Assembly (NCBI GenBank): GCA_027924585.1
Contig: BSBM01000602.1
Span: forward strand, 9,175,501 to 9,239,500
Direction of reading: 5' to 3'
Source: Larix kaempferi
Taxonomy: Eukaryota; Streptophyta; Pinopsida; Pinales; Pinaceae
Length of the DNA stretch: 64,000 nucleotides
The notes under the pieces were generated by a model. That model worked only from the letters and a program-made list of their open reading frames with translations, was not told the origin of the DNA and did no database searches. This document shows, in pieces, positions 22,764 through 35,278 of the stretch. The position numbers and the translations under genes are program-made. Position 1 is the stretch's first letter. Each line of letters starts with the position of its first letter.

Positions 22764-23790
22764 TCTGGTACACTTTTTCATTTACCCAATCATGTCTATT
22801 AAATTATCTATAAATGTAGATATACTCATTACTTTTTATTTTTATACTTGTAGATGGAAAATGAAAATGTAGAACGAAATGAATCCAATCAATAAAACAT
22901 TTCAAATAATCCAAGTACAATATCCCATAAAATTGATGAATAAATGAGGCATACAAGCAACTCGAGCGACAAGAATAGTTCAAGCGATGAATGGCGATCA
23001 ATACATTTGAATGTTGTTATTGAAAGTTGTATATTTTGGATTTTTTCTCTATGAAAAACAAATGTTTTGTTTAATGTGGACAAATTATCAATAATTGTAA
23101 CAATGTCATGGTACACTTTTCCATTTATTCATTCGTGTATATTATACTATCTATAAATGTAAATATACTTGTTGCATTTTACTTTAATACTTGTAGATGG
23201 AACATGAAAATGTGGAACAAAATGAAGCCAATCAACAAAAAATTTAAAATAACCCAACTACAATATCCCCTAAAAGCGATCAAGAAATGAGGCTTGCAAG
23301 CAACTCGAGTGACAACAACAGTTCAAGCGATGAATTGTGATCAATACAATTGAATGTTGCTACTGCAAGTTGTATATTTTGGAATTTTTCTCTGTGAAAA
23401 GCAAACATTTTGTTTAATGTGGACAAGTTATCAATCATTGTAACAATGTCATGGTACACTTCTTCATTCAAGCAATCTTGTATATTGTATTTTCTATAAA
23501 TGTAGATATACTCGTTACATCTTATTTTTATATTTGTTGATGGAACATGAAAATGTGGACGAAATGAAGCCAATTAACAAAACATTTCAAATAACCCAAG
23601 TACAATATCCCTTGAAAGTGATGAAGAAATGAGGCATGCAAGTAGGTCGAGTGACAACAACAGTTCGAGCGATGAATGATGATCAATACAATTGAATGTT
23701 GTTACTGAAGTTGTATATTTCCAAATTTTTCTCCATGAAAAACAAACATTTTGTTTAGTGTGGACAAGTTATCAATAATTGTAATAAAGT
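22764..23790 (+). repeat. Three tandem copies of a 343-bp unit with exon-like segment
   Basis: Units start at 22764, 23106 and 23449, each opening with (TCAT)GGTACAC. Every unit holds a pyrimidine-rich acceptor-like tract ending TTGTAG/ATGG, followed by a short open stretch with MENENV/MEHENV and an acidic Ser/Asn/Asp-rich end (SSDNNSSSDE). Each therefore looks like a repeated last exon with its intron acceptor. The array lies in the 1.8 kb absent from the right arm. Confidence 0.75.
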
Positions 23791-24284
23791 CAAAATGAAA
23801 TTGTGATTATAATGGACCTTTATGCATCCCATTTTTTGGTTTCTTATTCGTATATAATTAAATGGGTTTATTCTTCTATTCCATTCTCTAATGTCGCAAA
23901 ATGTAATGTTATTGATTAAATATATGAATAATGAACAAAGGCGTAATAAACATGCTTATCCAAACACAATAATTGAAATATAAAATAAATATTATTATAA
24001 AAAAAAATTGATATTTTGATGATTGATTCAAATGTTAAATATATGTATAATTTACATGGTTAAAATGAATGGAGATGTAATCATCTCATATATCCTAACA
24101 CAATAAATAAAATATAAAATAAATATTATAAAAAATATTTGATTTTCTAATGATTAATTTAAAATTTGTAAGAAAAAACAAGAAACTGCATTTGGATATC
24201 CACAACATACAAAATTTCACCATTCAACCATATGCAAACTATTTATTTCAACTAATCAATGCATTTTATATGTTTCCATGAGTC

Positions 24285-24800
24285 AATGCTTAAACAAAAT
24301 TTTACCCAGTGCTCTTTTACATAATATATGCACTAATGCTCTTTTACATAATATACACTTCAGTTTTCTTATACTACAAAATATGCATTGGTGCTTTTTA
24401 CATGATGTACATGTCCAATGAATATATAATACAACATAAGCACATGTGTGTTGATAAATAAAATATACATCGGTGCCTTTATAATACCAATTGCGCACAT
24501 GTTCTCTTTATGGATTTTATGCACACTAGTGCATCTATAATGCAAAATACATTCCGATGCACTTATAATAGAAAATACACACCAGTGCTCTTTTACATGT
24601 TATATGCACCAGTGCATATATTAAACAATATACACATTAATGCATCAACAATAAAAAATATGCATCAATGCATCTACATTCCAATATACGCACCAATGCA
24701 TTGATAATACAAAATACGCATTGGTGTGTATTTTTGTATTATATGCAACAGTGCATATATAATATAACACATGCACCGATGCACATTATATACTATATAC
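24285..24800 (+). repeat. CACTA subterminal repeats, left arm
   Basis: Roughly 45-bp irregular periods of a core such as TGCACCAGTGCAT alternate with TATAATACAAAATA. In CACTA elements such subterminal motifs are binding sites of the element's DNA-binding protein. The mirror copy is at 57270-57810. Confidence 0.7.
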
Positions 24801-24888
24801 TATGGAGCATTGGAAAAAAAATCTCCATTATATCCTTCAATTGCCCATAATTTTTTAGTTATAGTAAATATCCATTATAACCTTTGCA

Positions 24889-25006
24889 AAACCTCCACTA
24901 ACAGTAACAAAGGTTGTCGCAGAGGTTCTTTTGACAGTTTTTGCCAATCTTGTAACACTAAAAACCTCTGCTACAACCTCCACTAGGAGGCATTTTCCTT
25001 GTAGTG
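24889..25006 (+). repeat. CACTA 3' terminus with nested inverted repeats
   Basis: AGGTTGTCGCAGAGGTT (24911-24927) pairs with AACCTCTGCTACAACCT (24963-24979), and CCTCCACTA occurs at about 24891 and again at 24977. The end is CCTTGTAGTG at 25006. The mirror copy starts at 57063 with CACTACAAGG. Confidence 0.75.
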
Positions 25007-25846
25007 GGTGCAAGGTCGAACAAAATACCTCTATTTAGTGTGATTTTGGATTGTGATGCATGTCTAGTGAGTACCATGGCTTGATTTTTTCTTCATGGTG
25101 ACATGGTATATGATCCTGCCATCCATGCTATTGTTGAATTTCTTATCCCATTCTTATACACCGTATTGGTAGTTGATATAGGCAGTTCGATATTTTTTCC
25201 TTCAATGTTGCATTCACGCATGGTCTATTATTATATGTGGTTGTAGGTGTTTAATTGGTGTTGTATGGATTTTATGCTACCCTCCATTTGTGTGCACAAC
25301 AATTCATTGCAATTTGCATGGCACTTTTGTATCTCGTGCATAAAGCCTTGCACATATAATGAATTTCTTACTCCTAGACTATCTAAGTAATAACAAGCAA
25401 CTTATTATTTACATTATTATCGGTGATGTTGGCTTGTTGAACATTTTGTTTAAAACATGTTAAGTGCATGCCCAAGTAGTAAAAGGAAAATGAATTGCAT
25501 GGAAAATACTTGGGTTTGTGGTGTTTTTTTAATCATGTTTGGTACAAAGTATATAGAACTACATGTCATGTATGCCATTATTTGCACAAGATTGAGTGCA
25601 TGTAGCATAGCACAATGCACTATAGCTTGTGTGCACAGTTGCAAAGGAATCACTATACCTTGTTGGTTATGCACAATTGAATGTTAGGGTGTTGAAGGGA
25701 AAATGATTGTCGACCACATATATGATACTATTACATATGACAATAGGTTTGAATGGTAGTCTATATTGATGATTGATGACAATTGATCTTTATGGTTATA
25801 ATGGACATTTGGGATGTAGTTTGAGTGGCTTGCCAATATTATAGTC

Positions 25847-27034
25847 TGTAATATCCCGATTTTGACGCCATTCCATTTAACATGTAAATGATGTAATATT
25901 CTTATAATCATGGTGAGGAGCTCAAGGCCAAGGCCCCACCATCGATTTAGTGTTAAAATTGATGCATATGGGTTGTGTGCTGGCCAGGCACAATAGAAAT
26001 CGTAAATATCATTTAAATATGCATTTTAATAAAATACCCACAACTACCTATGCAATGCAATGCAACAAGAGTATGGGAGCATGATTTTTACAGGGAATTG
26101 GGAGGGAAATATTCAAAACCTTGGAGCCAATAAATTCAAGCCAAGTGTCAATGAGATAACCCATGAACCTTCAACTATCCATGTTGACTTTTGTACCCAA
26201 TCATTTATTTCTCCCAAGAATTGGTTGAAATAATTATTATTTGGGGAAATGGAGAGGTATGGTTGTCCAAATTCGGGTATGGGCAAGCCACCATTTTTTG
26301 GAAAACGTGTTTGGCTTCCTGGGCAAGAAAAGAGCCACGAAATTGCTCCCCAAACCATTATTCATGCATGAGTTTTTCTCTCTCACAGTTTGGGAGCTAG
26401 CTGGGTGTTTCCCCTCACATTTTCCCCAAGTTTTCCTCCATTTCCTCTAGCTGGGAAGTCGTTTTTGAGTTGCAAACGTATGGAAGGAAGAGGAATCCGA
26501 TTTAGGGGTCTAGGGAGGTCGTTTTTGCCATTTAAATGCGTATATACCTGTGGGTTCACATTTGACTTGATAAACCCAACTATGGACTGGCTTGGCTTAG
26601 ATGTGATGTTCATTTTGATGTGCATGGGCTTGAGTGTTCCCATTTCCTTGTGGAAAATCATGCCCAGCTCGGGGGTGGCAATTGTGTTGAGAGATTGATG
26701 AAAACAATTGGCCTATGGCTAGGTGGAATGTTGCAGCTGCATAGCTAGTTGCTCGGGACATCGTTGTTTCAAGATAAATATTCTTTATGTGTATTAAACT
26801 CTGTAATGTTTTTAATTATTGATTGTTCTGATTATGTTAATGAATGCATGCGAAATGTATGTGGATATATATTTTACTTCCGTTGTGTTTCTTTGATTAA
26901 ATGCATCTGCAGACATATGCATTTTACTTGTTTTATGAATTGTCAATGATGAATGGGGATAATTTTTTGTAAAAGCCCCAGAATTTTAGTCATGTTCCCT
27001 TCCTTGAGTTGGATCCATGGGAGGGGACATGACA
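25847..27034. repeat. Solo LTR, left arm
   Basis: Begins TGTAATATCCCG and ends GGGGACATGACA (TG...CA), flanked by a perfect 5-bp duplication TAGTC at 25842-25846 and 27035-27039. It is 1188 bp with no internal coding region, so it is a solo LTR left by LTR-LTR recombination. Transcriptional orientation is not clear. The copy in the other arm (54818-56222) has the same duplication. Confidence 0.85.
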
Positions 27035-30000
27035 TAGTCTTACTTGCCTATCTTTTCCTTTGTCCATTTAATCTACCATATGCATAGTTTGGTTTGCCAT
27101 ACACCCATTCTATGTTACAACTCTTGTTTGCTTAGTTATAGGATTGTGCATGTTAATTTTTGTGTGCATGATCTCCTTGCATCAATGTGGTCCATGTAAT
27201 GAAATGGGTGGTTGGAAGTTGCAAATTCAAAATGTGGTTTATCCAAAGAAGTTTTGTTTTCACAACCCTTTTTATAGAGATACAACCATATTAAGGAAAC
27301 ACATATTCAACATAAAAATTAGAACTAGCAATTGCCCCTAATGGTGTAATGTGATGCCAATAGAATGGATTTGAACACAAACAATGTGTGTTAAAATTTG
27401 AAAACATCCAAAGCATTTATAATTTTCCTTGACAAATACTTAACTCTTAAATAACAACAAAATAAGGAATGTGGAGGTCCCAGTTTCTATTGTAAAACAA
27501 GTTGTACTACATTTTGTGCAATAATAATTAATAGATAGTATACCTATTCATAGGGCTAATATTTTTTCTTCATATTTATTAGGTTCTAGTCTTTCCTCCA
27601 AGGCCTCTTTCAAGTATAGAGTTCCCGATACATATTTCTTCAACCTCTTGATTACATATTCCTCTTCTTCCCCACTTGAATAAAATTCCTCTCCATGCCA
27701 TGCTTCCTCAATATCAATATGATGCAACCAATGACTATGATTTTCTCGGGTTGAAGATGGAATTAGGGAAATGCAACTTTTACTTCTACTAAGATTTCAC
27801 CAAGACAAATCATTGCATTATGAAAGACATTGACCATCAAATTTATTTGTCTAAGTCATATATATATAATGCCAATCTCCAGGGACCGTCCCCAAATGCT
27901 ACCAATACAAAGATAAGTTATTTGAGAGGGAGTAGTACAAAAGGCAGAAGAGAAAACATTAGTCGTAGTACACTAACAAAAAGATTGTATTGTCAAGTAA
28001 AATTTTTTACTATACAACCTAAGCATTTGACCATAAGTACACAAATACAAGGTGAGTCACCAAAAAGTGTATTCCTAACCCTCCCTTGGGAAAATCTATA
28101 AAACAATTTAACCTGCAATGTCATGCTAGTATTGAGAAGTAGCTTGCTATATATCCACTCTTGTAAGTTATGTAACAAAGTAATAAAAAATGGTCTCTAT
28201 TGACAATATTGAAATTTAGTTAATTCATAGTTACATTTAGAACAAAATTTACATCCTATAAACTACAACTCTTTAGATTTTCTCTATTCCCTACAGAACT
28301 CAACAAATGTTTGGGATTTTTCTTGCCCATGGATCCATCTCAAGCTATATGCTATGGGAGGTGTTCTAGTTGCATCATCTTATGTCCTTTGGAAATCTAG
28401 ATATTTAACACATACAAGGGTCATGGATGTAGGGAAATAGAAGCAAGTGGACCCAATGACATGGTCAAAATTAACTAATCACACATTTCAAATTCCCCAT
28501 TCAACATGGAAACCATCTTCAAAGTAAAACTTTGGGCACTCTCCCTTGTAGGGATGATAGTCACGCTTCATCTTGAGCACAATATTCATGGCAATGATCA
28601 ACGCAATGATGCCTTGGAACAATGGATTTAATAGTTTTAGGTTGTCTCATATAAGCCATAAATAGATTGTCTCCACCATGAATTCTTCTTCCATTCTAAC
28701 AAAATATCCATTGATGAATTAACTTGATCTTCCCTTCAACTTTTTGTATATACTAATCTGCTTGCAACTAGAATAAAATCATTGCTTTAGATGAATATCA
28801 TTTCAAACTTGAAGTCATAACACATTCACTCAATTATATCCTAGGAACTTTCATTTATTAAACCACTTACCCAATTTGTCAGTCCTTGTAGCCTTAACCC
28901 TCATATGAAATGCCCAATTTCTCATAACCTAAATTGACATCCTTGTTTCCTCAATCCCATTTCCTTCAATTCACATACCAAATCCCTCGACATGCATAGG
29001 GTTAGCACAAGTTCTAAACTCTTTAATATCCATAGTTTCGAACTGCATTCCCAATTCAAATCCACACTGGTTAAACTTGCATATCTCATACTTAATATGC
29101 ATGATCACAAACCAAAATCCTTGGTCCTTCCAAGTTTGATCCACAAATGATATATCATCTCTATACACTTAGCCAACATAGCCAAATCATCGCAGTTCCC
29201 TTGTATCCGTGCACCCAATTCCTCAATGCCCAAATCTTCATTTCATATATCCAAGCCCTCTATCCTATTGTCTCAACTCAGTACCAAATTTATAATTTTA
29301 TGTTCCCCATTAGGTCAACCTAAAATATATCCCATACACATACTCAAACTCTAAACCTACATATGCACAAAATTCCTCCATTCCCATTGCTCCTACCCAC
29401 ATTATTGGTTAAACTAAATGAACTTTGAGTTTGTAAGGTTTGATACAATCAAATGCATAACAATAGAGATGGATGCATAGATGCCTTATCATTAGCAATA
29501 GTGACCAACATAAGCTTGGCCAAGTCACTCGTCATTTCCATCATTATTACTACAACTACAACACATCATTATTACCACATAGTAAATCCAACTTCATCCA
29601 TTCATGTAACATGAAGAACAATAAATATATTTGCAATTTGTGCTATCAAGATTGTGTCAAGATTGAATATTTGCACTTTCAAAACCCCCCCGCTTTAATC
29701 CCCACTCCTCGATGTTGTTTGGAGGCTAATCATTATGGCTATTCACACACAATATTAGTCCAAATGCACAAGAAGTTTGTTTTCCTCATGTGGGTTGCAA
29801 TTATTCCTTTTTTTGTGTGTGGATTGAATGAAGATCTGAGGGTTTTTAATGCTCAAGGGTTTGATGTCTTATTTTTTAAATATAACTTTGTGGATTATTA
29901 GAATTAGATGAAATATAACATTTTCTTATAAAATTACAACCATTGAGTTTACTGTTAGAATTTTAAAGATGGATTCGACAGGCTTAGTGAAAGGTTCCAA

Positions 30001-30645
30001 TCCCATCGTAGGATTTAGGGATTGTTTTCTACATGAGGGCTTAATGAAGGGCTTCTTGAAATTATTTATTGATGTGAAAAAATGAATAAGAGCGTTGATG
30101 ATGGGAGCATGATGTGGCACTAGGGTTTCAATAGTGTGGCAAAGATTAAAAAAACACAAAACAAAATTCGTGGGTTAAGGTTTCATAAGGGCCCAATCTA
30201 AATCATCCTTGGAGCAATCACTCTCTACAAGCTCCTTGAATTTCACAATGGAGCTATTGTTAGAATCAAGGGATCAAGGGTTGATTTGGTATTGTTTTGC
30301 ACATGTATTTGTTTGTAGGGGAGAACAAGGGATCCATTCCAATTGCTTTCTTTGGGCCTCAAAATTGCATGGATCAACATTGGATTCGACAATACTAACA
30401 AATTCAATTCCAATCCCAAAACCAATCCCCAATTGTCAATGTGATACCTAATCAACATACATACATCCCCAAAAGTAAGGTTACCCACATAACTTGGTTG
30501 GGATCATTTAAAAATCTTGTGATCCAATCATAATATCATTTTTTTGGGTTTCATGGTCATTGCTTGTAACCATGGACATAAGGCCATTAAGTGGAGGCAT
30601 ACATGGGTATGAGAATGATTTGGCCTAGAATTTATTTGCACCTAG

Positions 30646-30895
30646 GGAAAGGACTAAAAAGCATGAGTTTATGGAGAATTCTCAAATTTCATCCATCGAT
30701 TGTTTGCATAGTTAGTGCATTGTTTATATTTCTCTCCCTTAGCACAAATTACCTAAAATAATTCATTGGTTCCCAGAGAGAGGACTAGAAAGCATGAACT
30801 TCTAGTGAATTCTCAAATTTCATCCATCAATTTGTTGCATAGCTAGTGCACTACTTAGATTGCTCTCCCATAGTGTAAATGGAGTTGTTTTGTCA
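30646..30895 (+). repeat. Two tandem copies of a ~132-bp unit
   Basis: GGACTAAAAAGCATGA at 30651 and GGACTAGAAAGCATGA at 30783 start two diverged copies, each followed by ATTCTCAAATTTCATCCATC. The same pair is in the right arm near 50880-51125, so it is older than the inverted duplication. Confidence 0.7.
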
Positions 30896-32748
30896 CCTAG
30901 ACGACAACCTCTTTTCCATTGTGGAGACTGTGGGGTACCCATATACACATATAAATTATGTCCCTATTACCAATTCTGAATTTCCATTCCATTGAATAGT
31001 TATTCCATTAATTTTATAGTGGAAGTATTGAAAAATACTTAGCAATCAATTATATAAATTTTCCATTCTAAGCATGTAAACATTCCTACCATGGATGCAT
31101 TCAAACCATGCTTAGTAATTCATGCACATAAACAATTGCATAACAATAATTGAAACAAACACATAACATAAATAAAATCCATGGCATTAATTCATGCACC
31201 ATTGAGACATTTATCTTTTAAAGGTAAATGTCCTCCAACTAGCTGTAAGTCAAGGGTGTTCCTCCCAACCGTAGTTACTCTGTCAAACTTGCTCTTTCTT
31301 TCACATGGGTTACCTTGGAGTTGGGGCTATCATCCCACGAGGGGTGAATTCAAAATTCTTTTACTCAAACACACTCACACTACCCAAAGGTGAAAAACCC
31401 CCCTTCGCAGCTATCCCCACCCATGCACTCATCCCCCATCAACTTTCACAACACAAGGGATGAGACCCCCTTCTCTGCTCTATAGTCCCTCAAGTTGTTC
31501 TCATCCCCTTCCAGTGTTCTAACACAATCTGACCAAGAAGTCTCCGTGTTAGAGTCCCAAGCAATCCAGTTGTAGACTAGGTTTCTTTCACATTGACACA
31601 AAGCCCATTCCCACCGGTTTATTAGGGTACTTTATGTGAGAGGTTATGAAAGACACATTTTCCTTTTTGACTTGCCAACCAGAGCTACCATAGCATGAAG
31701 GACCCCCCTTCCTCAATGATGGAATGATTGAAGAATGAATGAATATTGAGTAAGTTTCTAACAAGTTATATGCATGATCTTTTATTGACAAGTGGATTTA
31801 CCATAAGTGGCCACTTTCCCCCTCTTAATCCCACATTAGGATAATTAATCCCATGATTAATTAAGGTGACAGCCTACACCATGGTTAAATGACTTTGCGT
31901 TAAAAAGCCAAAGGAGGAAAATGACATTAACTAGGTTTATCAACCCTTAGCCTCTCTCAGATCCCCCACTTGTGGAATCATATCCTCCCATCTTATTCAT
32001 CCTTCTCCACTTGCAATTGTTAGGGATTTTTATATTAAAATGTATTTACAATATTTACAATATACATGGTATCATGGACCATGCAAGTCTCACATCTAGC
32101 CATTACATCATTCCATACATATTCCCACCTTGGGGTAAAAAATGGGGTGTTACATCTTTCCATCAGTTCGTGGTTTCCATTAGAGAATGAACAACCGATT
32201 TCCTCCCGCAACACATCATTGGGTACTTTAAAGGCACCCCTTATGAATGAAGCATTGAGTGTACTTTTACAATAACGAGATGTTGAGATTGACCATTTTT
32301 TATGAGGTCAAGTAACAACATGTCAACCTTACACAATCCAAGAAGAAGAACTTGACATATAAAGGAAAGTAGAATACCCGAGAAAATTATACCACTAACC
32401 TCAACGCAATAGACCATTTATTGTTCACTTCTTGTAATTTTCCTTCTTAAAGAGTCATAGCACATAGATGAAAGGGAGAGTATGTGCCAAAAATACTATT
32501 TATAGAAGCAAAATCTCACCACTCATCGCCCTTCAAAAGTACAAGAAAGTACAAAAATATTAAAATCCCTTATAACCAACAACATTGTTTGGTCACCCAT
32601 TGCTACCATCATCACTAGTATACAATCCATCTCATAAGCCTCAAACACCTATAAATGCAGATTAATGAATAACCCAACATATAAATTCTTATTGTCAACA
32701 TTCTACCATTTTGCCCATTCTAAAATTATACACATAATCTTGGCATCA

Positions 32749-32876
32749 AGCAGATTTTAAGGTGACTTTTGAAAGAATTTTAGCTTACAATCAAACTAGC
32801 AAACTCCATTAAAGCAGATTTTAGGGTGACTTTTGAAAGAATTTTAGCTTACAATCAAACTAGCAAACTCCATTAA
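32749..32876 (+). repeat. 64-bp tandem duplication private to the left arm
   Basis: The 64-bp unit beginning AGCAGATTTTA is present twice with one difference. The right arm has it once (about 48958-49030), so this arose after the arms separated. Confidence 0.85.
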
Positions 32877-33818
32877 AGCACATGAATGGAAGCATATGAG
32901 GTAAAATTTAATCACCGTATGTGCAATGGACAAAGATGGGGTGATTTTGGTACTATTTTCTTATAGCCCACCAAAGTACCACATTGATCCCTAAGGGCAA
33001 GAGGCATGGGAATCCCATGTGTCTATGAACATATATGGAGGCGTCACCACACATGGGTCTAAGGTAGTGCACATGTGCAATGGATAACAATGGGTTCACT
33101 TGATGGAACATTTGATGTAGAAGAGGGCCATCCCCTACATATAAGTATGGAACCACTTCATTGCACACAAGATTTTTTGATTTCATTCTCCTTATGTCCA
33201 CATACAAGTGAAGCAAAATCATAAATGGGTAGAACAATTTGAGAGATTATCATGGGAAGTTGAGATTGCCCTATGTGTTTTTTGAGGACAGTCCAAACAA
33301 TATCAATGGTCGTTTTGTGTTCATTGATGAGTCAACACAAAGCAAACATCCCTTCCAAGACATAACACACAAAACTAAAATGCCTTATAACATATAATAA
33401 ATATAACTAATAATAATAATAACCATCTATTTAAATTACAATCTATGTAGACAACAAATTTAGTTAGGGTTGTATGGTCCCGCTAAATGCTATTGGAAAG
33501 CACATGACTGCTTGGAAATAGCTTATGTTCATCACAAGGAAATAAGTTAATGGCCCAAAACCCAAAAACATTTAGCAATAGTGAAAGTCCACCTCCTTAT
33601 TATTTCAAATGACATGGTTTTCCTTAAATAACGATAATGTAACAACTCACATTCACATATAATAATAAATGATAACCATCCTGATAATTCTTTTCACCCG
33701 TTCAGATTGATTGTCACAACAAATTCACGTAAAAGGCGGCCATGGATAAACACATTTTTTAAATAAATAAACTTGAACAAATAAAAAAGCCACAGATGAA
33801 ATACTTACACAACCAAAG

Positions 33819-33831
33819 AAACCCTAACCCT
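33819..33831 (+). promoter_or_regulatory. Telo-box in the promoter or leader of mTERF copy 1
   Basis: AAACCCTAACCCT lies 146 bp before the ATG. Telo-boxes of this kind are common in plant promoters of genes for translation and organelle biogenesis. It is conserved at 48020-48032. Confidence 0.5.
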
Positions 33832-33903
33832 ATCTGTGCACAGCGGACCGGTCCCCAGCTTTGGGCTACAGGTTTACTCATCGATTCGGCTCGTCCATTC
33901 CAG

Positions 33904-33963
33904 GTAAATTAACTATCTTTCAAATCCCTCATTCATAAAATACTGCCTTTGCCTTTTTCTTAG
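33904..33963 (+). other. Likely 60-bp intron in the 5' leader of mTERF copy 1
   Basis: CAG/GTAAATT at 33903/33904 and a pyrimidine-rich TTTTTCTTAG ending at 33963 give a good donor and acceptor one base before the start codon. Both sites are kept in the other arm (47888-47947). Sixty bases is near the lower limit for plant introns, and no transcript evidence is available. Confidence 0.5.
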
Positions 33964-33964
33964 G

Positions 33965-35095
33965 ATGATGTCTATTCAGTTGAAGATATGGAAACGATTG
34001 ATCCCCAAACAACTCCCATCATCATGCCACAGCCCCTCAATCGTGACTGCTCTGTTTCCTTCTCTTGCCGTTTATGCAAAACCCCACATAAAATTTGCCA
34101 ATTTCTGTAACCAAAGGGCAATGCCATCCACGTCCCGACCAGACGGGGGTGTTGTCACTGATTTTCTCATCAGCAAATGCGGTTTGACAGACGAAGATAT
34201 CTCAAAAGGCTTTAGACATTGCAATGGCTTGCTTCGTGTAAAATCTACCCAGAATTTGGAAGAAGTTTTGGAGTTGTTAAAGGGCTGTGGCTTGACCACC
34301 CCTGCCCAGCTTCGAAGGGTGGTCCTTCGTAACCCTCATCTCTTTTTTAGGTCCGAAAAAAATGTTAAGTCTAAGCTCAGCTTCTTTAAGACTTTCATGA
34401 AGGAGGAGGATCTGTCAAAACTAGTTATTAATGATGCAAGGGTATTTGATAACAGAGAGGATAAGATTAAATCTACAATTTCAGTTGTGCAAAGATTGGG
34501 CTATGAGGGTGAAGCATTATCACATTTAGTGGCGAAGTCGCCCTGTTTGGCGACAACTTCAGAGGAAAGACTTGTGGAATTATTTAAATTGGCGGAGAAT
34601 CTCGGATTAAAGAAGGGATCAAAGTCGTTTGCAGCTGGTATGCATATGCTTTGGGGAATAGGGAAAGAAAAATTAGAACGAAGACTGCACTGTTTGAGCT
34701 GTTTAGGTTTTTCCGAAAAACAAATTTCGGCATTATCTGCTCGGGATCCGCGGTTTCTGGGGTTAACAGAGGAAAGATTGAAGCATAATGTGGATTTTCT
34801 GGTCAAGTCTGTGGGATTTCCATTGTGTAAATTTTTGATATATCCATCTCTGTTTAGTTACAGCTTGGAAAAGAGGATAATTCCTCGGTATAGAGTAATG
34901 GAAGCATTGAAGTCTATGCAAGTGCAAGAGTTGAAAAGAGGGATATCTTCAGCAGCGATTTTTGGTTTGACAGAAAAACTTTTCTTGAAGAGATATGTTA
35001 ACAATAACCCTGAATCCTTAATTCTGCTCGATATTTACCATGGCAGAAAATCTGGAAAGTTGATTGACAAGGAGACACGCAGTTACTGTGACTGA
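33965..35095 (+). CDS. mTERF-family protein, copy 1 (slightly shortened)
   Basis: A 376-residue intact ORF. The first ~50 residues are basic and Ser-rich (KIWKRLIPKQ...), as in mitochondrial or plastid targeting peptides. From about residue 65 the protein is a run of mTERF motifs: paired helices with the typical LLKGCGLTT, LRRVVLRNPHLFF, RDPRFLGLTEERL and IYPSLFSYSLEKR phrases, the last being the diagnostic C-terminal mTERF signature. mTERF proteins bind nucleic acid and act in organelle transcription, splicing or translation; the exact target cannot be read from sequence. The ATG follows a leader intron. Compared with copy 2, TCA has become TGA, removing nine C-terminal residues. About 13 of 376 shared residues differ (about 96.5 percent identity). 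Confidence 0.9.
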   Translation: MMSIQLKIWKRLIPKQLPSSCHSPSIVTALFPSLAVYAKPHIKFANFCNQRAMPSTSRPDGGVVTDFLISKCGLTDEDISKGFRHCNGLLRVKSTQNLEEVLELLKGCGLTTPAQLRRVVLRNPHLFFRSEKNVKSKLSFFKTFMKEEDLSKLVINDARVFDNREDKIKSTISVVQRLGYEGEALSHLVAKSPCLATTSEERLVELFKLAENLGLKKGSKSFAAGMHMLWGIGKEKLERRLHCLSCLGFSEKQISALSARDPRFLGLTEERLKHNVDFLVKSVGFPLCKFLIYPSLFSYSLEKRIIPRYRVMEALKSMQVQELKRGISSAAIFGLTEKLFLKRYVNNNPESLILLDIYHGRKSGKLIDKETRSYCD

Positions 35096-35272
35096 ATCAA
35101 AGAGATTTACAGAAGTTCTTAGAGTTCGTCAGGAGTTTCCACATGAATTTTTCTCTGCATTCATTTTCTTTTTAAAGTTCTGTTCTTTTCTTCAGTTGCC
35201 CGAGAACATGAAGACTTCCATCTTATGACAGTTATACATAATACATCTCATTGGGTTGGCTTCTCTTGGCAC

Positions 35273-35278
35273 AATAAA
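35273..35278 (+). terminator. Candidate poly(A) signal of mTERF copy 1
   Basis: AATAAA occurs 178 bp after the stop, a plausible 3' UTR length. It is conserved in the other copy at 46580-46585. Confidence 0.4.

Larger units (their letters stand above)
20902..25006 (+). mobile_element. CACTA (En/Spm) element, 3' part, left arm
   Basis: The 3' terminus TTTTCCTTGTAGTG at 24993-25006 is the reverse of the diagnostic CACTACAAGGAAAA. It is preceded by a hairpin-forming subterminal zone (24889-24990), an array of short GTGCA-type subterminal repeats (24285-24800), a triplicated 343-bp unit and a decayed transposase-associated ORF. A mirror copy with the identical terminus is at 57063-59178. The TSD cannot be checked because the other end was not found. 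Confidence 0.8.
25007..33810. other. Non-coding left-arm sequence between CACTA and mTERF copy 1
   Basis: No frame here is both long and domain-bearing; the open frames present are short and do not resemble families. Contents I can support are a solo LTR (25847-27034) and tandem duplications at 30646-30895 and 32749-32876. There is also an LTR-like end GGGGTGTTACA at 32144-32154 (minus-strand start TGTAACACCCC) for which I found no partner. Confidence 0.5.

Noticed and set aside
24510-24704. His/Asn/Tyr-rich frames in the CACTA subterminal array
   Set aside because: They are translations of the 45-bp subterminal repeats and mirror each other between the arms. Not genes.
32060-32080. ATGGTATCATGG resembling a Copia primer site
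   Set aside because: It departs from TGGTATCAGAGC after eight bases and no LTR end or gag is adjacent.
32144-32154. LTR-like end GGGGTGTTACA in the left arm (partner at 49623 in the right)
   Set aside because: I could not find the other end or a target duplication within the arm. Possible starts such as TGTGGGGTACC near 30943 lack the matching flank.
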